Assembly: GCA_904066235.2 (NCBI GenBank)
Contig: CAJFCV020000006.1
Span: 10,416,001 to 10,480,000, forward strand
Source of the DNA: Bursaphelenchus xylophilus
Taxonomy: Eukaryota; Nematoda; Chromadorea; Rhabditida; Aphelenchoididae
Length of the DNA stretch: 64,000 nucleotides
Reading direction: 5' to 3'
Made by a program: the position numbers and the translations under genes. Under the pieces are notes generated by a model. The model was not told where the DNA came from and ran no database searches. It worked only from the letters and a program-made list of their open reading frames with translations. Every line of letters begins with the position of its first letter. Position 1 is the stretch's first letter. This document shows, one piece after another, positions 48,144 through 58,045 of the stretch.

Positions 48144-48467
48144 AATACGATAGTTTACTGTGGTAAATTTTTGAAGAAAAAATTTTTTTTTGAATATTCA
48201 AATTTTATGCAAATTTTTGATTAACCTAAGTACCTATAATTTCAAAAAAAATTTTTTTTGCTTTTTTATTTACCATAGTAAACTGTCGTATTTTTTGAGT
48301 GTATAGAAAAATTCATACCGTAATCTTAAGAAATTTACAGTATGAACATAGAAATTACCGCTAGGATCGCTAACTTATTCAAATTTTTGTGCCATTTTTT
48401 GTTTTTTTTTAATCTTTTTACCGAGTGAATTCGATTATCCGGGTATTTGAAACGGTCTTTGAGTAAT

Positions 48468-48473
48468 AATAAA
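48468..48473 (+). terminator. candidate polyadenylation signal AATAAA
   Basis: About 325 bases after the GPCR stop codon, the first exact AATAAA on the plus strand noticed there. Confidence 0.4.
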
Positions 48474-48807
48474 CATTTATTTACAATGAATCGGAGTTTA
48501 ATTTGTTGATAATTGGGATAAGGGAGAATAAATCCGTTAATTTTGAGGAAAAATCAATTTTTTCATCAAAAAATGCCAACAAATCAGCATTTTTTAGAAT
48601 AAAAAGGTGTAAAATATTGGAAAAATCTCTGAAAATCCAAAGAAAATTTTGATTTGGAAAAAATTTTAGAAAAAATTTAAAAAAATGAATACTTTTAAAT
48701 TTTTTTTTCAAAAAATCTCATTGATTTCTGCAAAGCACGAGCAAAATTTTCTCACACATCTTATTTGTAGCTACTCTTTTTGACAAGTTCGTAGACTTTT
48801 TTTCGCC

Positions 48808-49310
48808 GCGCACAGTGCAATGTGCCTATCGGTCTGTCGGGAAAAAAACGGCGGATGTTCGCTCCTCGTAGTCGCTCATCATCGCTTTGCGATGCAAGCC
48901 GCTGCTTGGGATTTGGTGCGCGATAGCGGCGAGGCGAGACATTTTGCTGCGACGATCCGCCGTTATTTTCCCGACAGACTGATATTTTTTCGCACGGTGC
49001 GGGCTTTTCGAACATTTCGCACTGTGCATTTTTTTCCAATTTACTCATCGCGCGAAATCGTTGGGGAAATGTCGCGACAAGTTGCAGCGACATAAAAATG
49101 ACTTTTGTCGCGCGATATTTCGGTTGCACGGTGCAAATTGAGGTCTTTTGCACCGTGCAAAAAATGAGGTTTTTTTTGCACGGTGCGGTCCGATGAAAAA
49201 CTAATTTTTTTGCACCGTGCAGACGAAATTTTCTTAATTTTCTGCACAGTGCAATTAAAAAAACAATTCTTGCACAGTGCGGTAAAAAAATTTGATTTTC
49301 GTACGGTGCA
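48808..49310. repeat. dyad cluster 9 with nested MITE
   Basis: GCACNGTGC copies near 48810, 48994, 49019 and then about nine from 49124 to 49306, interrupted by the GTCGGG-family MITE. TTGTCGCGCGATA is also present. Confidence 0.8.
48829..48982. mobile_element. MITE, GTCTGTCGGG family (copy 5)
   Basis: TA-flanked; left end TCGGTCTGTCGGGAAAAAAA and right end TTATTTTCCCGACAGACTGA. The interior is nearly the same as copy 2 at 6299-6453. Confidence 0.85.
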
Positions 49311-50751
49311 GACGGGAAAAAATCAAAGAAAAAAATTGTCCAAAAGAGTCTATGCACTTTTAAAAAAGCATAGTAAAATAGCAAATAACGCACTAAATTT
49401 TTCCCAAATTTGATCAAAACCAATCAAAAATATATTTTTCCAAAGAATGGATACTTTATGAGTCATTTCGAAAGCACTTCCCGGAATCGCCCACTCCAGC
49501 CTCCCGCAACAATTCAGCGGCTCGCCGGCGGAGTTACGTGACTCTTAATTTCCGTACCGGTGGGATCGCCGAACGGATCTTCCTCCTCCTCCTTTCTCCT
49601 CATTTATTTTCTTTTCTTTGCAAAGAAACTCCGGGCTAATTACGGGCGGAAAGAGGGGATCATCATCAATGGAGGAGATGCACGCTCTCTTTCTTTGTTT
49701 CACAAATCTGGAGTAGTGTGCTATGGGGCCTTGTTTGGTGATCTTTGAAGAGCAATGAGTCCTTTTGCTACGGAAACAATGATTTTCGGATTTACCGGAC
49801 CTTATAATTGCCCGTATTTTGCGTATTTTTCGTATTGGATACGGTAGAAAAGAGGAGCAAAAAATGAAAAATGACTGTTCAGTCTCCAACTCACGTTTTC
49901 TTTAGATTTTTTACGTTTTTCGTCCATAATTTACACTGTAATTTCATAAAATACGTTTTTATTCCCTAAATTATATTTCTCGTCGATAAATGCCCTGAGG
50001 GGATCGCTAGAAAAGAAAAATTTCTCTGATTTGTTATAAAAGTCATCATCAAGCCGAATTCGAAAGGATAAACCAGTAAAAATGTTTTTTCTCTTACCGC
50101 TCTCCGTATTTCCCATACTCTCTCGTAAGCAAAGATCGTTGAATATCTCGGTTGCAGCAATACAAAACAACTTAATATTTTCAGTGTTTGATTTATGGCT
50201 TAGATAGAGCACATTTACCAAGTTTAAAAAAAATTCCACGATTGTGCTTTGAGATATATCCAGTTGTATAAATTTACGTTTTTTGTCCATAATTTACGTT
50301 TGCGATGCATAATTTACGTTTTTCTTCCATAAATAAAAAGAACACACCTTGAATATATAGTACATACTCTTGGACAATCTATTTTTCTGTAAAAATTATC
50401 TTTTTCAAACACTTTTTTACCCAGCTATACCTACTACAATATTACACTAGAAAATTCGCCCCCAAAAAAGTGCCAAAATCCCCTCAGTTCCGCCATAGTT
50501 GCTTCTGTTGATTTATTTTACGCTGATAAGCGGATGTTCGTTTGTTTTTCCAACTTGTTAAAACGTCGATTATATCGCGCAATGGGATTTCCGCCGACGA
50601 GCCGAAAACTGGCTCCTCCTCGGCGTTTCGAACCGCCGCGCCAGGCAGATGAACAACGCGGGCGGAGCCGCTGAGAAGTCTCCTTCAGCCACTTCAACGT
50701 AAACATTGGATCACGGCTATTTTGGGGGGTGAATTGGGGAGGTGTAATAGA
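49311..50751. other. intergenic with two islands and a repeat relic
   Basis: G+C-richer islands at 49470-49760 and 50510-50710 lack supported genes. A diverged GAGATATTCAAC-family copy spans about 49975-50240. TTTACGTTTTTCGTCCATAA strings recur near 49912, 50274 and 50310, related to motifs in the ATG4 introns. Confidence 0.4.
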
Positions 50752-51800
50752 TGACCTAAAGTAATATCGGAAGTAATATTTTTGGATAAAGTAAGGATTT
50801 TTTGTTTTCTAGGCCGTATTTTAGGCTCTGAAATTGATTTTTGAGGCAGTTAGCATCTTTTATTTGAGAGATTTACCTTGTTTGAGATTAAAAAAAATAG
50901 CCATAATGACCTAAAGTAATATCGGAAATATATGTTTTTGGATGAATCAGGGCATTCTTTGGATTAAAAATCGTATTTGAGGGCCTGAAATTAAGCTTTG
51001 AAGCATTTGGCACCATTTATTTCAGGGTTTGACCTTATTTTAGATAAAAAAAATAACTATGATGACCTAAAGTAATATCGGAAATATGTAGGTATTTTTG
51101 GATGAACTAAAGCTTTGTTTGCTTTCTAAATCGTATTTTAGGCCCTGAGATTTAACTTGAACACAGCTGCAACTCAACAAAGACATTTTTTGGCCTCGTT
51201 TCAGGCCAAGAACAGGTATGATGACCTAAAGTAATATCGGAAATAAATATTTTTGGATGAATTAAGGGATTTCCGCTTTTAAAATCGTATTTCAGGCCCT
51301 GAAATTAATTTTTGAGGCATTTAGTATCCTTTATTTGAGAGTCTGACCTTCTTTTAGATAAAAAAAAATATTCATGATGACCTAAAGTAATATCGGAAAT
51401 ATGTAGGTATTTTTGGATGAACTAAAGCTTTGTTTGCTTTCTAAATCGTATTTTAGGCCCTGAGATTTAACTTGAACACAGCTGCAACTCAACAAAGACA
51501 TTTTTTGGCCTCGTTTCAGGCAAAGAACAGGTATGATGACCTAAAGTAATATCGGAAATAGATGTTTTTCGATGAATTGTGGACCTTTTTGCTTTTCTAG
51601 CCGTATTTTAGGCGCTGAAATTATTTTTCGAAGCATATAGAATCCTTTATTTGAGAGTCTGACCTTATTTTAGACCAAAAATAACCATGATGACCTAAAG
51701 TAATATCAGAAAAAGGTATTTTTAGGTAAATTATAAATTTTTTGCGTTTCAAATTATATTTTAAGCCCTGAAATAAACTCATTTTACTGCAAATGCCAGC
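50752..51800. repeat. ~156-bp satellite, seven units
   Basis: Units start GACCTAAAGTAATATCGGAA at 50752, 50908, 51064, 51223, 51379, 51538 and 51692. Units 3 and 5 are nearly identical to each other and carry AACACAGCTGCAACTC, which the flanking units lack, so there is a higher-order repeat of about 315 bp. Confidence 0.9.
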
Positions 51801-52027
51801 CATCAAAATACTAGTATTTCCAGAAAAAGTAATAATATTTTCTCACTTTTCCCGATCTTCTCCAAAGCCGTTGATAATCCCTCCCTTTTTTTGGTTGCGC
51901 AATACGATTTTTCGACGTCGATGAAACCAGTTGACTCGCCCAGTAACCAACTTTTATTTTTTTTTCTACTATGCTTATCTCTTCGAAAATTGTTTTATTG
52001 CAAAGGAAAAGAGAAATGTTTTTTAAA

Positions 52028-53105
52028 CGCACAGTGCTGAAAAGAAAAAGTTTTTTTTGATTGCACAGTGCGGAAAATTATCGTTTCGTAGGTTTGCACT
52101 GTGCAATGAAAAAAAACTTGGTTTGCACAGTGCAAAAAAATCTTTTTTTATTTTTGCACCGTGCAGAGAAAAAGGTGAAATTTTTGATTGCACAGTGCAA
52201 AAAAAAAAATAAAGTTTATTTGCACTGTGCGGGGGAAAGAAAAAATGTCTTTCGATTGCACGGTGCGGAAAATTATCGTTTCGTAGGTTTGCACTGTGCA
52301 ATGAGAAAAAACTTGGTCTGCACAGTGCGAAAAAATTATGCTTATTTTTGCACCGTGCAGAGAAAAAGGTAAAATTTTTGATTGCACAGTGTAAAAAAAA
52401 TAAAGTTTATTTGCACTGTGCGGGGGAAAAAAGAAATCTTTTTTATTCGCACAGTGCAAAAAAATATTTTTTTATTTTTGCACTGTGCAATGAAAAAAAA
52501 ACTTGGTCTGCACAGTGCAAAAAAATTCTTTTTTATTTTTGCACCGTGCAGGAAAAAAAGTAAAAATTTTTGATTGCACAGTGCAAAAACAATAAAACTT
52601 TATTTGCACTGTGCGGGGGAAAAAAGAAATCTTTTTTATTCGCACAGTGCGGAAAATTATTGTTTCGTAGTTTTGCACTGTGCAATGAGAAAAGTCTTGG
52701 TCCGCACAGTGCGAAAAAATTTATTTTTATTTTTGCACCGTGCAGAGAAAAAGAAAAATGCTTTTTGATTTCACTGTGCGGGAAAATAATTTTTAGCGGT
52801 TTTGCACTGTGCGGACAATCAGAAAAATCTTGATCTGCACAGTGCGAAAAAATATATTTTTCGTTTTTGCACCGTGCAGGAAAAAAAGAAAAATTTTTGA
52901 TTGCACAGTGCAAAAAAATGAAAATTCGTTGCACCGTGCGGAGGAAAGGAAAAACGTCGCACAGTGCGGAAAAATTTTTTTTTTCAGTGTATGGTTGCAC
53001 GGTGCGGACAATAAAAAATGAACTTGCACAGTGCAAAACAAAAAAACAAAAATTTTGACTGCACTGTGCAAAAGAAAAAAATGAAAATTCTTTGCACCGT
53101 GCGGA
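52028..53105. repeat. dyad cluster 10 (about 34 GCACNGTGC)
   Basis: The densest long cluster, about one copy per 32 bases. A superunit of roughly 190 bp recurs, recognisable by GTTTCGTAGGTTTGCACTG at about 52083 and 52276 and a variant near 52666. All four central bases occur. Long overlapping open frames on both strands are by-products. Confidence 0.9.
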
Positions 53106-53868
53106 TTTTTTGATTACATTTTTTGCAAGCTTTGTTAAAATATGGGACAAAAATTTAAAAAAATCCTTGGGCTAAAAGAAAAATTTTCCGGGGTAAAAAA
53201 ATGTAAAATACGATATATCAAACTTTAAAAAAATAATCTTTTTTTTTTTAAATTCAGTCAAAAGGATTACTGTTGCTGCTAATTGAGTGGTCTCTCGCGG
53301 CAAGAGATCGCCCCTTCCGATGGCATGACTTCGAAAAATCGCTAAATGAAACCAGTTCCAAAATCTCAATTGTTTTTTTTTTCACTTTTTTTCAAATTCT
53401 TTTTGGAAGATTTGAGTGAAAAGGAGAGGATCTTTTCTCACACTGCGGGGGAATTGACGACTAGGATCAGTGTTTTCGGATTGATCCGAGCAAAGAATAC
53501 GTCATTCCACGTTATTCTCTAGTATAAATCAAAAAAAAAATTTTTTTATTTTTTTGAAATTGCAAAAAATCTCGATTTTCAAAAACTTAGCATTTTTTAA
53601 ATCACTTTTTTCATAATAAAATATTTAATTAAGCCGTAAATTTTAATTTACGACCTTATTTTAGTCAAAAAAATGCAAAATTATAAGGTTTTCCGCCAAT
53701 TTTCGTCCAAAAAATCTCAAATTTGATCTTTTTTTGATACTTAAATTTGATTTTTAACTATTTTATGTCAATTTACATTGATTTTCCGCTTTACTTTTAA
53801 ATTTAAGGAAGCTTTCTTTAATCTCCGTATTTTACAATTTTTAAAACTTTAAAAAATTTTTTTTCAGA
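53106..53868 (+). promoter_or_regulatory. upstream region of the secreted proline-rich gene
   Basis: Mostly AT-rich, with a G+C-richer island at 53260-53350 and 53420-53520 where proximal control elements could lie. The T-rich tract and TTTTCAG (53861-53867) one base before the ATG may be a trans-splice acceptor. No specific factor site can be claimed. Confidence 0.35.
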
Positions 53869-56800
53869 ATGCTCCGGTTGATAGCTTTATCACTACTACT
53901 GTTAACAGTTCAAGGCCAAGAAGAGGCCCGGAGAGTCCTCTACGGACTTCCACCTCTACCTGACGACCGTAAGTCTTGGAATTTTTGGCATTTTTAGTAT
54001 TCTCGATCAAAAAATAGTCATGGATAATATAAAATTTTGCGAAATAACCGGCAGAAACGCCTGATTCATTTTCTAAAAGGCCTTAAAATTTACTTCACCA
54101 TCAAAAAAATGATGTAAACTATATTTTACAACCTTTTAGTGCCTTGCAACACAATGCCAAAAAATGGCGGGAAATTGATTTTTTTGAATTTTTAAATATA
54201 GTTTTAGTGTAAAGTATGGCCATAGACGAAGTTGTGTTCATATTTGACCTTGATTTAGCCATTTCCCGGCCTTGCAACACAATGCCAAAAATGGCGGGAA
54301 ATTTCAATTTTTAAATTTTAAGCCGATAATTGATATGTAATATGCTTAGAAAAATATTCGCGAATAGGTAGTCGATTTTCTTAAAGCGTATTTTACCCTA
54401 ATTAGCAATTTCCCGGCCTTGCAACACAATGCCAAAAATGGCGGGAATTTAAATTTTTTGATATTAAATCGGATTTTTGCTCTCTATAGTTTCTTTGCAT
54501 CAAATTTAGGAGCTCTAAACAAATATTTATAGAAATTTTGCGTATTTTACTCTATTTTCTCCCAAAAAAATCGCAAAAATATTATTTTTTCAGCCACCAC
54601 AACTCACGCTCCCCCTCCGTCAATCCGGCCGCGGATTTTCCGTTTCGGCCCATTGATTCATCCAGTGATCCATCATCCCCCAATCCCACCACCAGCCCCT
54701 CCACACCATCATCCTTTGCATTTGGCGTTGCCAGCTTTGGGCAATCCATTCGATAACTACTACAATATAAATCCCATTCCTGAGCTTCCACCTCGCCCCG
54801 AGAACAAACTAAATGGATTCTATGACTTGGATGGGAACTTTGTGCCCTATGGAAATGAGGCGGTAGGTTTTTTGGGGACAAAAAATTCAAATTTTCGTTT
54901 TCCCGCCAACCTTGGCATTGTGTTCTAAGGGTTGCTAGATGTTATGGAACTTTATAAAGTTTATAATGTGTTACTACGGCGTATTTTACAAATCATATAA
55001 TTCAATTTTATCAAATTTTTGGTCATTTGGAAAAACTTATATTATCCATGACATTTATTTATAATTTTTCAAAACAAGACACAATTTTATTCTATGAAAA
55101 GGTTCAAAATATATTACATGATTGCTTCAGACAACCATTTATCGCTTTACCTTGTCTAATTTGCATATCTAAAATTCTACAAACAACTTTCATCGTATAA
55201 GATGTCCTAAACAGTACAAAGGCTCCGAAAATATCCACTTTTATCTGAATAATAGTTTTTGGCACTTTTCATGTCTTACCACAGCCTTTGGCGTTATTTA
55301 AACCGCTTGTTGCATAATGCCAAAGCTTTCAGGTTTTCGCTGTGGAACCCAAATTTAAATTTTAAAACGCCGTATTTTTATAGTAAGATAATTTAAAAAG
55401 CCTCTAACCAGTTAAGCGTATAATAAAGAAATTCCAAATTTTTAAAATACGGTTTTTGATACCATAAATTTATAAAACATCTGATATTACCCTTGATTTC
55501 AGAACCTCCAATCCGAATCCTCCGGCCACTCCCGTCCGAAACGCGCTCCCATGACCGAAGAAGACCTCAGACGGAGACTTTTGGAGGAGGAATACGCTTA
55601 CGATGATGAACTGAGCGAGCCAAAAATCCAGAATGTTGGAACCACCCGCATTCCCTCCAAAAGTGCCGCCAAAAATGGGAAACAACTGCAAAGAGCGAGA
55701 CATATGGTGTCGCATGATACAGAAAATCCAAGTAAAGACTTTTGCTGATATTTTGAGAGATTTTGGGTTTATTGCCTGAGGGGATTTCCAATTTTTGGGT
55801 ATTTTTTAGGATTTTTTTGCCAAAAAAGTCAAAAAAATTTGCAAACTGAGAAAACTTTATCTTTTTTTGCAAAATTCTGGGGTCTCTTGAACTTTTTCAC
55901 CACAAAAATAACAAAAAAAAAACATAAAATACTCGAAACCCATTAAATTCCTCTTATTTTCTCAATTTCAGCTCCATCAAAAGCCAACTTGGCGCCGAAA
56001 CGGCCAAGAAAGCAAGGAGTGATCAACCATAATCCCACTACAACTACCAAAAAACCAGTCAGCGTTCATCCCAGATTCATTCCACACCCACCAAAAGCCC
56101 GAAGACCCTCTCAAAAACCGAAACAGGTCCTAACTCCAGCTTATCAGCAGCAGAATCAGCAGCAAGTGCAGCCAGCATTTTACCCCAGCAACCAATATTC
56201 TCAAGCGGTAAGGGTTATTGGAAATCTTTACAGAGTTTTTTATTTTTTTCGATGCACAGTGCAGTTTTTTGACGTTCGATTTTTTTGCACCGTGCATTGC
56301 GTAAGAGGAATTTTTATCGCACTGTGCAAAAAATGCTGACTAAAATATTGCACTGTGCAGAAAAAAATGAATTATTTTTTCCGACCAGTTGAACTTTTTT
56401 TCCAACTTTTTTCTGCACCGTGCAAAAAAATTAAACCTAGCGTTTTTACCGCACTGTGAAAAAAATATTTGCAAAATTTGTACTATGCGAAAAATTAAGA
56501 AAATTTCGTCTGCACAGTGCAAATTTTTTGATTCTTTCTTGTCGGAAATGTGCAAAATTTAAGCCTAGCTTTATTTATCGCACCGTGCAAAAATTATTTT
56601 TATTGCACTGTGCGAAAAACTAAGAAAAAACCATCTGCACAGTGAAATTTTTTGACTTTTCCTGTCTGCACCGTGCAAAAATTCAGCCTAATTTTTGAAT
56701 CGCACTGTGCAAAAATTATTTTAATTGCACTGTCCGAATAATTGGAAAAAAGCCTAATTTACCATCTGCACGGTGCAAATTTTTAAGATTTTCCCGTCCG

Positions 56801-57794
56801 CACCGTGCAAAAATTAAACCTAGCTGTTTTATCGCACTGTGCAAAAACTATTTGTAAATTGCACTGTGCAAACCAAAAAAAATTCAAAAATATATTTCTC
56901 AAATAATAGTCGAAAAAATTTCAGCCCCAACCCGCCCAATTCCGCCAATATTACCAGCCGCTGCCTCCAGTCCAGCACGCGGCTCCCAGTTTGCAACGGC
57001 CAGTGGTGGCCGAGAACCGCGATCCTCAAGTTGTGGCCTACTTGAAGGACGTGGAGGACTACGACTGGGACTTCAAAGGCGAAAGACCCGATTTGCTGAA
57101 GCTGGCGGGTCAAGACGCGAAGGCGACCACTCCCGAGACGCTCGTTCCGTTGAATGGGAAGAGCGACCGAGCGCTGGTCGCCACAACTTTGGCTCCATAC
57201 TCGCCCGCCACGTTCCCAACGGCGCGATATGGGCCTGGGGCGTCGACCAGTTTGCCGGCCGCCGGAATTCAAAGCCCTCCGGGTAAGAAATGGGGGATTT
57301 TTGAAGATTTTTGCCTAGTGTAATATAATTTTTGATAGGGAAAATTTGAATCTCAGAGGTTGATGAAACTTGACAAAAGTTTAGATTTGAATTTTCCAAG
57401 ACATATGAGAGATTTTGAGCTCGAGATTTGAAGAAATCATTGAAATTTTTAGATCGAAAAATCCCGGAAAATAATTTTTCGATCTAAAAATTTCGATGAT
57501 TCCTTAAAATCGTAAGCCAAAAATCTGGCATATGTCTTAGAAAATTCAAATCTAAATTTTCCCCAAGTTTCTTCAATCTCTGAGATTCAAATTTTCCCTA
57601 TCAAAAATTATATTACACTAGGCAAAAATCATCAAATTTCCTTTTGCAAACTGCATTTTCAATTCAAAAAATTTTCAGCGTTCACTCCAGCGCCTCAACA
57701 TGATATTTTGGGGCTGTTTGGAGGTACCCCGCATCCACTACTTTCTGGATTTGGGCAAATTTTGAATGGCTTCCAAGGGCTTGGAGGCCGATGA
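53869..57794 (+). CDS. secreted proline-rich protein, 435 aa
   Basis: Probably an extracellular matrix or cuticle-associated protein; the family is not recognised. Exons are 53869-53968, 54594-54862, 55503-55731, 55972-56207, 56925-57282 and 57679-57794, all GT-AG and in phase. Residues 1-17 form a signal peptide (MLRLIALSLLLLTVQG core). Residues 34-80 are Pro/His-rich (HHPPIPPPAPPHHHP). A furin-like RPKR covers 134-137, followed by an acidic, basic-mixed stretch (EEDLRRRLLEEEYAYDDE). Then come TTTTKKP and Gln-rich QQQNQQQ parts, a Tyr/Asp-rich YLKDVEDYDWDF and a Gly/Phe/Leu-rich C-terminus. There are few cysteines. The start is fixed by the signal peptide. An AATAAA at 57875 ends it, and it converges on ATG4. 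Confidence 0.88.
54140..54450. repeat. tandem CTTGCAACACAATGCC repeat (intron 1)
   Basis: Three units near 54142, 54272 and 54418, each followed by AAAAATGGCGGGAA. Same family as in GPCR intron 4, with ACAC in place of ACAG. Confidence 0.8.
56253..56868. repeat. dyad cluster 11 (intron 4 of proline-rich gene)
   Basis: About twenty GCACNGTGC copies or one-base variants spaced about 25-40 bases apart, ending just before exon 5. Confidence 0.85.
57313..57629. repeat. fold-back element in intron 5
   Basis: Left arm from CCTAGTGTAATATAATTTTT to about 57455, right arm its inverse ending AAATTATATTACACTAGG. The centre near 57470 is itself palindromic (TTTTTAGATCGAAAAA). TA-type ends suggest a Tc1/mariner-like MITE. 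Confidence 0.8.
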
Positions 57795-57874
57795 GCTACC
57801 ATTTAACAATATTTTTGGTGCAATAATCTATTTGTATATAACTGTTCAATCGCTTTTAACGCTATACTGTTAAA

Positions 57875-57880
57875 AATAAA
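57875..57880 (+). terminator. polyadenylation signal AATAAA
   Basis: About 80 bases after the stop of the proline-rich gene. Confidence 0.6.
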
Positions 57881-58045
57881 ATTTTTTTGAAAAAAAATTT
57901 TTTTTGAAAAAAAAAATGTTTGTTCCCGTATTTTACCCAAAAAAATCGCTAAATTTTCCAATTTTTAAATTTAAAACTCGTTATTTATACAAAATAAGGC
58001 TAGATTAGGTTACTGTACATAAAAAAGGACCCATTAAATTGTGAG

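Noticed and set aside
49545..49889. 114-codon minus-strand frame as a gene
   Set aside because: No splice sites, family signature or coding bias beyond the local island composition.
56829..57272. 147-codon minus-strand frame
   Set aside because: Antisense shadow of exon 5 of the proline-rich gene.
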